From Clostridia bacterium (GTDB taxonomy: Bacteria > Bacillota > Clostridia > Oscillospirales > Acutalibacteraceae): a stretch of 55,670 nt of DNA. The DNA lies in the NCBI GenBank assembly GCA_017454815.1, contig JAFTCG010000036.1, positions 1-55,670 on the forward strand. The letters run 5' to 3'. A program made the translations under genes and the position numbers. A model generated the notes under the pieces. That model saw only the letters and a program-made list of their open reading frames with translations. It was not told where the DNA came from and searched no databases. Shown piece by piece: positions 18,207 through 28,019 of the stretch; position 1 is the stretch's first letter, and the number at the start of each line of letters is the position of its first letter.

Positions 18207-19244
18207 TTATATTGAAAATTTGAATACCGTCGTCGTTTTGAAAACTTCGTCCTTGTCGAAAACGCAGTTCGGGAAATCATCTCTGTTGGGCGAATCCGGC
18301 CAGAACTGCGTCTCGAGGCAGAAAGCCTCATACTGATTCATGAAAGTACCGTTCTTGCCCTTCACGTTGTCAAGCAAACAGCCCGAATAAAGCTGCAATC
18401 CCGGAAGGTCGGAATAGACTTCCATCTTCCTGCCGCTCACCGGATCGCACACAACTGCGCACGGTTTTTCGATCGACGGAGAATTGATGCAGAAATTGAT
18501 GTCATAGCCTTTTCCCCACAAAAGCTGTTGGTCGTTTGCACGAATGTCCTTGCCAATGGGCTTGGGAGTTCTGAAATCGAACGGAGTGTTTTCAACGCTC
18601 TTGAGCTCGCCCGTCGGGATGCTCGTCTCATCGGTCGGCGTGTAGAAGTCCGCGTCGATTTTGAGCAAATGGCCGAGTATGTCGCCGCTTGCATAGCCGC
18701 CGAGGTTGAAATAGGCGTGGTTTGTAAAATTCATGATCGTCTTTTTGTCGCTGACGCCCTCAAAGTCGATCCTGAGGCAGTCGTCGTCAGTGAGAGTATA
18801 GGTCACGCCGACTTTCATGTTGCCCGGGAATCCGCAAGTCCCGTCGGGGCTGAAATATGTGAATTTTACGCTGTTTTCGCCCGTTATTTCCGCATCCCAC
18901 ACAGCTTCCGAAAATTCATTGCCGCCGTGGTTACAGTTTCCGTTGTTGTTGATTTTGACCGAGTATTCAACGCCGTCAATTGAAAACTTGCCTTTTTTGA
19001 TCCTGTTTGCATATCTTCCGACGATCACGCCCTGATAATCCGAAAGCTCTTCGTGATCGGTGATGTTGTCAAACCCCAGGAGGATGTCGTCAAGTCTCCC
19101 GTTCTTATCCTTCACGAAAAGCTTGTCCAGAGTTGCGCCGTAGGTGATGATCTGGGCAGAAGCACCGTCTTTGTTTTTTATGATATACTTGTCGATATCT
19201 ATATTATCCTTTGTTTTTCCGTAAAACTGTTTTTCAACGCTCAT
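18207..19244 (-). CDS. galM: Aldose 1-epimerase (mutarotase)
   Basis: Interconverts alpha and beta anomers of galactose or glucose, the entry step of the Leloir pathway. At 345 residues it has the family length. Visible motifs are 'VGRYANRIKKGKF', 'NNGNCNHGG', 'FTNHAYFNLGGY' (the catalytic His region) and 'EAFCLETQFWPDSPN' (the catalytic Glu region). The ATG follows AAGGAGT. It is monocistronic, convergent with the exported trio and divergent from the FHA gene. No other galactose gene is in the window. Confidence 0.95.
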   Translation of the reverse strand: MSVEKQFYGKTKDNIDIDKYIIKNKDGASAQIITYGATLDKLFVKDKNGRLDDILLGFDNITDHEELSDYQGVIVGRYANRIKKGKFSIDGVEYSVKINNNGNCNHGGNEFSEAVWDAEITGENSVKFTYFSPDGTCGFPGNMKVGVTYTLTDDDCLRIDFEGVSDKKTIMNFTNHAYFNLGGYASGDILGHLLKIDADFYTPTDETSIPTGELKSVENTPFDFRTPKPIGKDIRANDQQLLWGKGYDINFCINSPSIEKPCAVVCDPVSGRKMEVYSDLPGLQLYSGCLLDNVKGKNGTFMNQYEAFCLETQFWPDSPNRDDFPNCVFDKDEVFKTTTVFKFSI

Positions 19245-19362
19245 TTTTTTACTCCTTGATCGTTTGTGGTTTTATTATCCAATATTATAATATAATTTTT
19301 TTCTTCTTTCAACTGCAATTTTGAACTTTTAGTAAAAAATCTTAAAATACCTTGTGCTTTGC

Positions 19363-19391
19363 TTGACCTTTTTCCCTCAATGGTTTATAAT
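19363..19391 (+). promoter_or_regulatory. Promoter for the FHA-SEDS-PBP operon
   Basis: TTGACC (19363-19368) and TATAAT (19386-19391) with a 17-bp spacer, 60 bp before the FHA gene. Confidence 0.7.
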
Positions 19392-19450
19392 TGTGACGAT
19401 TATTTAATATTGTATAATTGTCTTATTGTACGCCGAAAAGAGGTGGAAAG

Positions 19451-20158
19451 ATGGATTTTGTAATTGAATATTCAAGGTACATTCTTCCGTGCCTTGCGCT
19501 GATAATTCTGCTGGGCTGCTGTTCCTCGCTGTTCAGCAAAAGGCCCAGGACAAAAACGGTCGCTTTCCTCGTCAACGCCAAGAGCGGCGAATCGGTCCCG
19601 CTTCACTATTGGGAAACTTCGATCGGCAGGAGCAGCTCCTGCGACATCGTGCTGAGCTATGCGACGGTTTCAAGATTTCACGCCGTCATTTCCAGGCGCA
19701 AAGACAAGTGGATCGTCTTCGACACCGGCTCCAAAACGGGCATCCTCGTCAACGGCGAAAAAATCAAGGGAAAAAGCGAGATCGGCGACGGCGATTGTGT
19801 GATCTTCGGCAACGTGGCATATTACTTCTCCGCGCCCAACTTCTCCGACGACAAAAACGCAGCCTACGTCTCCGCGCTCGTGAGCGTGAACAACGGCAAG
19901 GTTTTCCCGCTTGAAGACAACGTCTGCACCGTCGGAAGGGACAAAACCAACAACATCTATCTCAACCTGCCGACCGTCTCCAGATCTCATGCAAAGCTTG
20001 AGTTCAAGGACGGAAAATGGACTTTGGAAAACTACTCTTCAAACGGAGTTTATATCAACTCAAAGGTCGTCTACGATTCGCGCGTTCTCCATGACGGCGA
20101 TCTGCTCGATTTCGGCGGTGCCAAGATCCGTTTTGAAGAATTCTACAAGCAGGTATAG
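19451..20158 (+). CDS. Membrane-anchored protein with two FHA domains
   Basis: A 235-residue protein. One N-terminal membrane helix ('LPCLALIILLGCC') is followed by two forkhead-associated domains at about residues 50-125 and 145-232. Both keep the phosphothreonine-binding core: 'IGRSSSCDIVLSYATVSRFH' in the first and 'VGRDKTNNIYLNLPTVSRSH' in the second. The start at 19451 follows AGGTGG. It is the first gene of an operon with SEDS and PBP genes, so it probably couples Ser/Thr phosphorylation to wall synthesis. No kinase or phosphatase gene is next to it. Confidence 0.92.
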   Translation: MDFVIEYSRYILPCLALIILLGCCSSLFSKRPRTKTVAFLVNAKSGESVPLHYWETSIGRSSSCDIVLSYATVSRFHAVISRRKDKWIVFDTGSKTGILVNGEKIKGKSEIGDGDCVIFGNVAYYFSAPNFSDDKNAAYVSALVSVNNGKVFPLEDNVCTVGRDKTNNIYLNLPTVSRSHAKLEFKDGKWTLENYSSNGVYINSKVVYDSRVLHDGDLLDFGGAKIRFEEFYKQV

Positions 20159-20196
20159 TCAATTCAATCCGATTCATGGAGAAAAGAGGTGTGTCG

Positions 20197-21480
20197 ATGC
20201 AGTCGCTCAGGAAAATCAAACCATTTCGCTGGGGGATCGAGCTTGTGCTGATCACGATTTTCCAGTTCATATCTTTTTCAAACGTCATGCTTGATGCGGG
20301 AGATTTTTCAGGCAAATTCTTTATGATCTTTGCCGTGTTTTTCGCCGTGGAGTGGGCGTATACTCTGCTCATGCGAATTTTTCTGAAACAGACTTCGTTC
20401 GAGCTTGAATTCATCGCGTTTTTCCTCTCGAGCATAGGTCTTTCGCTCGTCGCAACGCTCGACACGGATTTCTTTGAGAGCGGCGACCTCGACAGCCCCT
20501 ACTATTCCGGCAGGCAGCTGATGTTCATCGTTGCGGGGCTGATCGGCTTTATCGTCCTACGTTGGGTGATCGCGAACGCAGACAGAGTTTCAAAACTGCG
20601 TCTTCCCGTCGCAGCGCTGTCGGGGCTTATGCTCGCGGCAAATATCCTGCTCGGCGAAGAAAACAACGGCGCGCGCAACTGGATCACCTTCGGCGGATTC
20701 TCCATCCAGCCGTCCGAGCTTGTTAAAGTGCTTTTCATCTTTGTCGGCGCGGCAACGCTCGACAAGCTTCAGACAACGAGGAGTATCGTAAAATACATGA
20801 TCTACTCCATCGGCTGCATCGGTGCGCTGTTCATCATGCGCGATTTCGGCTCGGCAGTGGTTTTCTTTGTTACGTTTTTGATCATCACCTTCATGCGCTC
20901 CGGTGATTTCCGGGCAATAGTTCTCATCTGTATCGCCGCCGCCGTCGGCGCGCTGCTGATCATCAGCTTCAAGCCCTATGTCGCCGGAAGATTCGCAAAC
21001 TATCGCCACATTTGGGACGATCCTTACGGCGCAGGAATGCAGCAGACGAGGGTGCTCATCTACTCGGCGAGCGGAGGACTTTTCGGGCTCGGGCTGGGCA
21101 AAGGTATGCTGCGCGGCACTTTCGCCGCCACGACCGACCTGATCTTCGGAATGATCTGCGAGGAATACGGGCTTATCATCGGCTTTGCGGTGATCGTCTG
21201 CTTCGCCGCGATCGTGGTTTACACCGTCGCCGGCGCAAGGGGCTCCCGCTCGTCTTTTTACGCCATTGCCGCCTGCGCGGCTTCCGGGCTTTTGCTCGTC
21301 CAGGTCGCCCTCAACGTTTTCGGCGTCACGGATCTGCTTCCCCTTACGGGCGTTACTCTCCCTTTCATCAGCCGCGGCGGCTCAAGCCTTATCTGCTGCT
21401 GGATGCTGATGGCATTCATCAAGAGCATTGATCCGAGAGCTTACCCGAAAACGCTGAAAGAAACCCAGGCGCTCGGTTAG
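20197..21480 (+). CDS. SEDS peptidoglycan glycosyltransferase (FtsW/RodA/SpoVE family)
   Basis: A polytopic inner-membrane protein of 427 residues with about ten hydrophobic segments that polymerises lipid II. Family features include 'NGARNWITFGGFSIQPSELVKV', 'RDFGSAVVFFVTF', the 'GLGLGKGML' loop and the C-terminal 'LPFISRGGSSLICCWMLM'. The ATG at 20197 lies 6 bases after AAAGAGGTG, so it is chosen over 20176. Its pairing with the next gene, a class B PBP, fits a cognate polymerase-transpeptidase pair. FtsW and RodA cannot be separated with confidence from sequence; the FHA-SEDS-PBP order resembles actinobacterial rodA-pbpA loci. Confidence 0.93.
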   Translation: MQSLRKIKPFRWGIELVLITIFQFISFSNVMLDAGDFSGKFFMIFAVFFAVEWAYTLLMRIFLKQTSFELEFIAFFLSSIGLSLVATLDTDFFESGDLDSPYYSGRQLMFIVAGLIGFIVLRWVIANADRVSKLRLPVAALSGLMLAANILLGEENNGARNWITFGGFSIQPSELVKVLFIFVGAATLDKLQTTRSIVKYMIYSIGCIGALFIMRDFGSAVVFFVTFLIITFMRSGDFRAIVLICIAAAVGALLIISFKPYVAGRFANYRHIWDDPYGAGMQQTRVLIYSASGGLFGLGLGKGMLRGTFAATTDLIFGMICEEYGLIIGFAVIVCFAAIVVYTVAGARGSRSSFYAIAACAASGLLLVQVALNVFGVTDLLPLTGVTLPFISRGGSSLICCWMLMAFIKSIDPRAYPKTLKETQALG

Positions 21481-21500
21481 ATGTTTATAGGAGAACGGTT

Positions 21501-22880
21501 ATGCATAACACTTCAAAAAGAGCTTTGTCGCTGCTGTTGTTCGTCGCCGCATTCCTGGCGGGGACGGTAATACTTGCCGTGTCATTTTTCACAAACGGCA
21601 GTAAATGGGCAACTTACGTCGCCAATCAGCATCTTTACACAAAGGGCAACGTCATTTCCGCCGGCACGGTTTACGACGCGAAAGGGAAGATCCTTGCGAG
21701 AACGGAAGGCTCTTCAAGGATATACAACGATGACCCGACCGTCAGGGCGGCTACCCTCCACGCCGTAGGCGACACAGAGGGCAATATCGCCACGGGAGTT
21801 CATTCGATCTTCCAATCGGAGCTGACCGGTTACAACATCGTCAACGGCGTATACTATCTCAAACAAAATTTCATCGGCAACGACATCACCCTGACGCTCG
21901 ATTCCGACGTCTGCGCCACTGCTTACCGCGCTCTCAACGGTCAAAAAGGCACAGTCGGCGTTTATAACTACAAAGAGGGCAACATCGTCTGCATGGTCTC
22001 CTCCCCGTCCTACGACCCGGAGAACAAGCCTGACGCCGAGACTATCGCCGGCGACAGCTACGAGGGCGTTTACATCAACAGATTCCTCACCGGTCTTTAT
22101 ACTCCCGGCTCGACTTTTAAGATCGTGACGTCCGCCGCCGCGCTTGAAAACCTACCTGACATCTATTCGCAAACCTTCACCTGCAACGGCTCCTTCAAGA
22201 TCGCGGGCTCCGACAGAGGCGTCATCTGCAGCGGAGTCCACGGAACGCAGAATTTTGAGAGCGCGCTGAATCATTCGTGCAACAGCGCTTTTGCAAAAAT
22301 CGCGCTTGAAGTCGGCAAAACGAACCTGCAAAAGACGGTCGATCAGCTCGGTCTGACTTCCTCGTTCGAGGTCGACAGAGTCTCCATTGCAAAAGGCAAA
22401 TTCGATCTCTCCGGCGCTGTCGACATCGACCTTGGCTGGGCGGGCATCGGGCAATATACAACGCAGGTCAACCCCTGCGCCATGCTCTCGCTCGTCGGCG
22501 CAATAGCCAACTCCGGCACGGCGGTAAAACCCTATTTTGTTAAGTCGATCGTCAACTATTCCGGCATCACAACCTACAGCAACTCCGCCCAGACGCGCTC
22601 GGACATCAAAATGAGCCGTGAGCTCGCCGACAGTCTGAAAGATCTCCTGAGGTCGAACGTGAAAAACTATTACGGCGACTACACTTTTCCCGGGCTCACC
22701 ATGTGCGGAAAAACCGGAACGGCGGAGGTCGCCAACAAAAAAGATACCGCTCTGTTCGTCGGATTCTCATCCGACGAGAGCTTCCCTTATGCAGTCATCG
22801 TGATCGTCGAGGACTGCGGCTCATTCGGCGCAACAACTGCAATTCCGATTGCAAACAAGGTCTTGCAGGCGTTAAGATAA
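21501..22880 (+). CDS. Class B penicillin-binding protein (transpeptidase)
   Basis: A 459-residue membrane-anchored DD-transpeptidase. One N-terminal transmembrane helix (about residues 8-30) is followed by a short pedestal ('ISAGTVYDAKGKILAR') and the transpeptidase domain. Active-site motifs are 'STFK' (about 203), 'SCN' (about 259) and 'KTGTAE' (about 404). It is shorter than typical FtsI or PBP2 and lacks PASTA domains, resembling actinobacterial PbpA. AGGAG precedes the ATG. It lies 20 bp after the SEDS gene. Expected to cross-link the glycan made by its SEDS partner. Confidence 0.94.
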   Translation: MHNTSKRALSLLLFVAAFLAGTVILAVSFFTNGSKWATYVANQHLYTKGNVISAGTVYDAKGKILARTEGSSRIYNDDPTVRAATLHAVGDTEGNIATGVHSIFQSELTGYNIVNGVYYLKQNFIGNDITLTLDSDVCATAYRALNGQKGTVGVYNYKEGNIVCMVSSPSYDPENKPDAETIAGDSYEGVYINRFLTGLYTPGSTFKIVTSAAALENLPDIYSQTFTCNGSFKIAGSDRGVICSGVHGTQNFESALNHSCNSAFAKIALEVGKTNLQKTVDQLGLTSSFEVDRVSIAKGKFDLSGAVDIDLGWAGIGQYTTQVNPCAMLSLVGAIANSGTAVKPYFVKSIVNYSGITTYSNSAQTRSDIKMSRELADSLKDLLRSNVKNYYGDYTFPGLTMCGKTGTAEVANKKDTALFVGFSSDESFPYAVIVIVEDCGSFGATTAIPIANKVLQALR

Positions 22881-22909
22881 AGAAAATTGAGAAAACGGAG
22901 GAATGAAAA

Positions 22910-23611
22910 ATGGGTTATATCGAACTGAATAACGTAAGCAAAGTTTACGGCAGCGGCGAAGTCCAGATCAAGGCCGTCGATTCTGTCAGCTTTTCTGTTG
23001 AGAAAGGTGAGCTGTGCGTCATAGTCGGCGCGAGCGGCGCGGGTAAAACGACCGTGCTCAATATGCTCGGTGGAATGGACAGTTGTTCCGACGGCGAAAT
23101 AATCGTCGACGGAGAAGTCGTCAGCGAATTCTCGAACAAAAAGCTGACAAACTACCGCCGCCATGACGTTGGCTTTGTTTTCCAGTTTTACAACCTTGTG
23201 CCAAACCTTACCGCCCTTGAAAACGTCGAGCTTGCCACGCAGCTGAGCAAAAACGCGATCAATCCGGTCAAGGTGCTCACCATGGTAGGGCTCGGGGACA
23301 GGATGAACAACTTCCCCTCCCAGCTTTCAGGCGGCGAGCAGCAGCGTGTTTCCATCGCAAGGGCTCTTGCAAAAAACCCGAAGCTTCTGCTTTGCGACGA
23401 GCCCACGGGCGCCCTCGACTATATGACGGGCAAGCAGATCCTCTGCATCCTGCAGGAGATGTGCCGCAAAACAGGCATGACGGTCATCATCATCACTCAC
23501 AACCAGGCCATTGCCCCGATGGCGGACAAAGTAATATCAATGCGCAGCGGACAGATCGCTTCCCTGACCATCAACGACGATCCGACGCCCGCCGAAAGGA
23601 TTGAGTGGTAA
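22910..23611 (+). CDS. ABC transporter ATP-binding protein (LolD/MacB-like)
   Basis: A 233-residue ATPase of the MacB/FtsE/LolD group. Walker A is 'GASGAGKTT' (about residue 39), the signature is '[16 protein letters not shown]' (about 139) and Walker B is '[12 protein letters not shown]'. The '[17 protein letters not shown]' Q-loop region is typical of this group. GGAGG precedes the ATG. Its stop overlaps the start of the permease gene by one base (TAATG), so the two are translationally coupled. Such systems act as mechanotransmitters or lipid/peptide exporters rather than classical pumps. Confidence 0.95.
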   Translation: MGYIELNNVSKVYGSGEVQIKAVDSVSFSVEKGELCVIVGASGAGKTTVLNMLGGMDSCSDGEIIVDGEVVSEFSNKKLTNYRRHDVGFVFQFYNLVPNLTALENVELATQLSKNAINPVKVLTMVGLGDRMNNFPSQLSGGEQQRVSIARALAKNPKLLLCDEPTGALDYMTGKQILCILQEMCRKTGMTVIIITHNQAIAPMADKVISMRSGQIASLTINDDPTPAERIEW

Positions 23612-26600
23612 TGACAAAAGCACTATTTCGTGAAACTCTCCGTTCCATCTGGCGCACCAAGGCGAGATTCGTCTCGCTGATAGCGATCGTCGCTCTTGGC
23701 ATCAGCTTCTTTGCGGGCATCAAGGCGGCGTACCCCGACCTGCACGAAACTGCCGTCAGATACTACAGAAAGAACAACCTGATGGACGTCTGGATGATCT
23801 CGACCATCGGGTTTACGGACAGCGACGTCGAAAAGATAAAGGGCGTCGAAGGCGTTGAAAACGCTGCCGGCTCAAAATTTGTCGACACCGCCGTTGTGGT
23901 CGACGGCGAGCTTGTTTCCAACACGGGCGGCTCACAGATAATCTGCCGCTCCTACGGATTCGACGTTGAAAAAGCAAGAAGCTTTGAAACGGGCGTCGAA
24001 GACCCCTCCTACATCAACAGGCTTACCCTCATCGACGGAAGATACCCCCAAAAGGCGAACGAATGCCTTGTCGACCGCAACAGCGTTTCAACCCCCAAAG
24101 AATTCGTCATCGGCAACACAATCTGCCTCGAAGGCATCGAGGAAAGCCTTGAAGGAAAGCTCAGCACGACCGAATTTGAAATCGTCGGCGTGATCGAGAC
24201 ACCGAGATACGTCTCCATCGAGCGCGGCCAGACGACCGTCGGCAGCGGTTCTCTGGGCTGTTTCATCTACATCCCGAACGAAGCTTTCACGATCCCGTTT
24301 TATTCGGAGATGTGCGTCAGCCTGAAGGGCGTTGACGACTCCGCTCCCTACAGCGAGGAATATTTCAACACCGTTGAAAAAACGATCGAAAAGATCGAAG
24401 CCATCTCCCAATCCTGCCTTGAAGCTTCCGCCGAAGAGGTCAAGAATTACTACGGCAAGGATCTCAACGAGCAGAAGCAAAAGCTTGAGGACGGCAAAAA
24501 GCAGATCGAAGAAGGTCTGTCCTCTGCATCGCAGGAGATCTCCCAGGGCGAAGCGCAGATCCGTCAGGGCGAAGCCCAGCTCGCCAGCGCGAGAGCCAAA
24601 GCCAAAGCGGAATTTGACGCAAAATACAAGGAGCTCATCTCCGGCAAATCAAAATACGCCGCAGGCCTCAAGGAATACAACGAAAAGCTCCAGAATTACA
24701 ATAAGGCAAAAGACATTTATGATGCCGCAAAGGAATCGTATTCGTACGTCAGCGACGTCAGCGAGCTGAAAAGCAAGCTTGAAGAAGCCGAAAGGGTCGA
24801 AGCTCAGCTCGAAGCCCTGGAAGCCGATCTCCAGGCGGCAAAGGAAAACGAGCCTACTCTCCAGGCAAAGGTGGATACCCTCAACGCAACAAGAAACTCG
24901 CTTGCGAGTCAGCTCGCCCAATATGAAAATCCTCCCGCCGGCACCGTAGATGAGCCTGCGCCGGATCACTCCGCCGAAATCGCCGGCCTCAGGGCGAAGA
25001 TCGCCGAAATCGATCAGGAGATATTGGATAACAAAACTGCGCTCTACAATTGCCAGGACAATATCTACGACCTGGAAGCAAAAATAACGGAACTCAAAGC
25101 CAATCCCTCCTACAAATATAAACTTGCTACCCAGCTCTCGATTGGCACCATTGAACAGGTCGGAAAAGAACTTGAGAAGGCAGAAAAGCAGCTCAAGGAC
25201 GCCGAGCAACAGCTCGCCAAAGCGAAAAAGACTCTTGAGGATGGCGGCTTGCAGCTCGAGGGCGGCTGGGATCAGTACAACGCCATGCTTGCCAAAGCCA
25301 ACGGAGAGTTCGCCGCAAGCGAGTCGCAGCTCAACAGTGGCAGGGCAAGGCTTGCCGCCTCAAAATCCGAATATTCGCAAAAAGTTTCAGAGCTGAAAAT
25401 CCAGCAGGATGAGGCTCAATATAAGATCGACGAAGCCGAAAAGATCCTCAACGACGCCGTCAGCAACCGCAACTGGTACGTCTACGACAGGAACTCCATC
25501 CCCGGCTACGAGGGTTACGGCCAGACGGCAGAAAACATGAAAGCTTTTGCGACGTTGTTCCCGCTGTTTTTCTTCGTTGTTGCGGCTCTCGTATGCCTGA
25601 CGACGATGACGAGGATGGTCGACGAGGAAAGGACTCAGCTCGGAACTCTCAAGGCTCTGGGTTACAGCGAGAAAAATATCAGGCAAAAATATCTCTTCTA
25701 TTCTTTCTTCGCCAGCATCATCGGCTCTGCGATCGGACTTTCGGTCGGACTTGTCGTTTTCCCGAAAGCCATTTTCTCGGCTTACAGTCTGATGTACAAT
25801 ATGCCCGATCTTGCGATACTCTATCCGTGGCAGTATATGCTCTCGGGAACGCTGTTCGCGACTTTCTCGACTGTATCCGTTTCTTACGTCGCCTGCAGAA
25901 AAGAGATGAAGAGCGTGCCGGCGCAGCTCATGCGCCCGAAGGCTCCCAAGGCGGGCAAGAGGATCCTCCTCGAAAAGATCCCGTTCATCTGGAAGGGCAT
26001 GAACTTCACCTCCAAGGTCACCGCAAGAAATATTTTCAGAAACAAAAAGCGCTTTATCATGACGCTCATCGGCATCGGCGGATGCACTGCGCTTCTGCTG
26101 ACGGGCTTTGGGCTGAGCGACTCCATCAACGCGATCATCTCGACCCAGTACGGCAGGAACGGTATCGTCCACGCCGACTGCCAGATCGCTTTCAAGAATT
26201 CCCAGAAGCTTTCCGAATCCTCAGACGAGGACTCCGTTTACCAAAAGCTTTGCAAAAACGAGAATTCCAAGGACGTCATGATGTTCCACTCCAAGAGTGT
26301 CACAGCTTTCTCCGACTCCACGGATGAAACCTACAGCGTTTTCTTCTTCGTTCCACAAAACAACGATGATTTGAAAAAATATGTCGTCCTTCAGGATCGA
26401 CTGACGAAGAATCCATGCTCGCTGACCGACGACGGCGTTCTGATCTCGGAGAAGATCGCGACAAAGCTCGGCGTTTCGGTCGGGGACAACATCAAGCTCA
26501 AATTCTCCGAAAGCGAGACCCATGAATTCCCCGTCACCGCCATCGTCGAAAACTATACCTACCACTACGTCTACATCTCCCCCGCTCTCTACAGGCAGAC

Positions 26601-27180
26601 CTTCGACGAAGAACCTGCGTTCAACTACGCCTACGTCAACTACACCGATGAGATCACCGGTTCCGACAGCGAAAGCGTACGCTCCGAGGCCCAGGAATCG
26701 CTCAACTCCTACTACGAGGTCACGGCTGTCATCGACATCGTCCAGACGAGCGAAAGCTTCGGAAGGATGTTCAAATCGCTCGACTACGTTATCATGGTGT
26801 TCATCGCGTCTGCGGCTCTGCTTGCGTTCGTGGTGCTTTACAACCTGACGAACATCAACATCAACGAGCGAAAACGCGAGATCGCAACGCTCAAAGTCCT
26901 CGGATTCCACAACTACGAATCCACGTCCTACATCGGCAGAGAAAACATGGTCATCACTGTCCTGGGAACTATCGGCGGACTTATCGTCGGTATCTTCCTG
27001 CACAGGTTTGTCATCGAAATGGCGGAGGTCAACGTCGTGATGTTCGGCAGGACCATCGACTGGACGAGTTACGTCTGGGCGGTCGTGCTGACGTTCGTGT
27101 TCTCGCTGATAGTCAGCGTCATCATGAGCATCTCCATCAAACGTATCCACATGGTCGAGAGTTTGAAATCGATCGAATAA
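23611..27180 (+). CDS. Very long FtsX/MacB-type permease with coiled-coil ectodomain
   Basis: A 1189-residue permease. After an N-terminal helix (about residues 17-38) comes a first extracytoplasmic domain (about 40-270). It continues into a long Glu/Lys/Ala/Gln-rich heptad region (about 275-625, broken near 455 by a Pro-rich hairpin turn 'NPPAGTVDEPAPDHS') predicted to form an antiparallel coiled coil. FtsX-like membrane cores follow at about 640-780 and 1040-1180, flanking a second periplasmic-type domain. The internal duplication matches permeases with eight or more helices. ATG 23611 is used; an in-frame GTG at 23605 is the alternative. The coiled coil probably reaches into the wall. Confidence 0.9.
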   Translation: MTKALFRETLRSIWRTKARFVSLIAIVALGISFFAGIKAAYPDLHETAVRYYRKNNLMDVWMISTIGFTDSDVEKIKGVEGVENAAGSKFVDTAVVVDGELVSNTGGSQIICRSYGFDVEKARSFETGVEDPSYINRLTLIDGRYPQKANECLVDRNSVSTPKEFVIGNTICLEGIEESLEGKLSTTEFEIVGVIETPRYVSIERGQTTVGSGSLGCFIYIPNEAFTIPFYSEMCVSLKGVDDSAPYSEEYFNTVEKTIEKIEAISQSCLEASAEEVKNYYGKDLNEQKQKLEDGKKQIEEGLSSASQEISQGEAQIRQGEAQLASARAKAKAEFDAKYKELISGKSKYAAGLKEYNEKLQNYNKAKDIYDAAKESYSYVSDVSELKSKLEEAERVEAQLEALEADLQAAKENEPTLQAKVDTLNATRNSLASQLAQYENPPAGTVDEPAPDHSAEIAGLRAKIAEIDQEILDNKTALYNCQDNIYDLEAKITELKANPSYKYKLATQLSIGTIEQVGKELEKAEKQLKDAEQQLAKAKKTLEDGGLQLEGGWDQYNAMLAKANGEFAASESQLNSGRARLAASKSEYSQKVSELKIQQDEAQYKIDEAEKILNDAVSNRNWYVYDRNSIPGYEGYGQTAENMKAFATLFPLFFFVVAALVCLTTMTRMVDEERTQLGTLKALGYSEKNIRQKYLFYSFFASIIGSAIGLSVGLVVFPKAIFSAYSLMYNMPDLAILYPWQYMLSGTLFATFSTVSVSYVACRKEMKSVPAQLMRPKAPKAGKRILLEKIPFIWKGMNFTSKVTARNIFRNKKRFIMTLIGIGGCTALLLTGFGLSDSINAIISTQYGRNGIVHADCQIAFKNSQKLSESSDEDSVYQKLCKNENSKDVMMFHSKSVTAFSDSTDETYSVFFFVPQNNDDLKKYVVLQDRLTKNPCSLTDDGVLISEKIATKLGVSVGDNIKLKFSESETHEFPVTAIVENYTYHYVYISPALYRQTFDEEPAFNYAYVNYTDEITGSDSESVRSEAQESLNSYYEVTAVIDIVQTSESFGRMFKSLDYVIMVFIASAALLAFVVLYNLTNININERKREIATLKVLGFHNYESTSYIGRENMVITVLGTIGGLIVGIFLHRFVIEMAEVNVVMFGRTIDWTSYVWAVVLTFVFSLIVSVIMSISIKRIHMVESLKSIE

Positions 27181-27207
27181 AAAGCATTAAACCATATTTT
27201 TACAGTA

Positions 27208-27236
27208 TTGAATTTATTTGTCGAAAATTGTATAAT
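27208..27236 (+). promoter_or_regulatory. Promoter for the YhhN-DivIVA-like gene pair
   Basis: TTGAAT (27208-27213) and TATAAT (27231-27236) with a 17-bp spacer, just after the permease stop codon. Confidence 0.65.
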
Positions 27237-27268
27237 AATTGTGAAACAAATGCACGAGGTGGAAAACT

Positions 27269-27970
27269 ATGTTTGCATACTTTTTTACAATTATTGCGGC
27301 GGCCGTCACGTTATCGGTATTTCTCCGTTTCAGAGTCGGGAAAGAGCTTTACAAAGCCATCTTCTTCAAGGCGATCACGAGCTTCCTTTTCATGGCTTGC
27401 GCCATTGTCTCGTTTCTCAGCAGCGGAAGCACTGCGTTCGGCATATTCCAGGCGTTGATAGTCCTGGGGCTTCTCTGCGGACTTTTCGGCGATCTGTGGC
27501 TTGATCTGAAGAATATGCACCCGGAGGCGAAGGACGTATACCAGTTCATCGGCATGGGTTCCTTCCTCTCAAGCCATCTGTTCTTCGTGCCCGCGCTTTT
27601 CCTTGCTTCGGGCAAAGCTGTCGGAAACCTGCTCTTCGGCGTCGGATTCGGGATCCTGTTCGCGGTAGGCGTTATGGTCTTCGAGAAACCGATGAAGGTG
27701 CACTACGGCAAATACAAACTGATTACCTTCTTCTACAGCCTCACCATCGGCGCTTCGACGGGATTTTCGATCATCAATTTCATCAAGTCCGGTTTCGCCG
27801 CACAATCGCTGTTTTTGATGGTAGGAATGCTGTGCGTGATCCTTTCGGACATCATCCTTTCCGGAACGTATTTCGGCGAGGGCAAGGACAGACCCGTTGA
27901 CATCGTCTCAAACCATTCGCTGTATTATATCGGTCAGTTCTTTGTTGCGTCCGCGCTTCTGTTTGCGTGA
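27269..27970 (+). CDS. YhhN/TMEM86-family membrane protein (lysoplasmalogenase-like)
   Basis: A 233-residue integral membrane protein with about eight hydrophobic segments. Conserved features of the YhhN family are visible: 'FKAITSFLFM' near the N-terminus, 'LLCGLFGDLWLDL' with paired Asp residues, 'VILSDIILSG' and the C-terminal 'LYYIGQFFVASALLF'. Members include lysoplasmalogenases that cleave the vinyl-ether bond of lysoplasmalogens. Plasmalogens are common in anaerobic clostridia, which makes that role plausible here. GAGGTGG precedes the ATG. Confidence 0.85.
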   Translation: MFAYFFTIIAAAVTLSVFLRFRVGKELYKAIFFKAITSFLFMACAIVSFLSSGSTAFGIFQALIVLGLLCGLFGDLWLDLKNMHPEAKDVYQFIGMGSFLSSHLFFVPALFLASGKAVGNLLFGVGFGILFAVGVMVFEKPMKVHYGKYKLITFFYSLTIGASTGFSIINFIKSGFAAQSLFLMVGMLCVILSDIILSGTYFGEGKDRPVDIVSNHSLYYIGQFFVASALLFA

Positions 27971-28019
27971 AAGCCGGGTGACCTTTGCCCTGCCGCGGAA
28001 CCTTTAAGGGAGAAAATAT

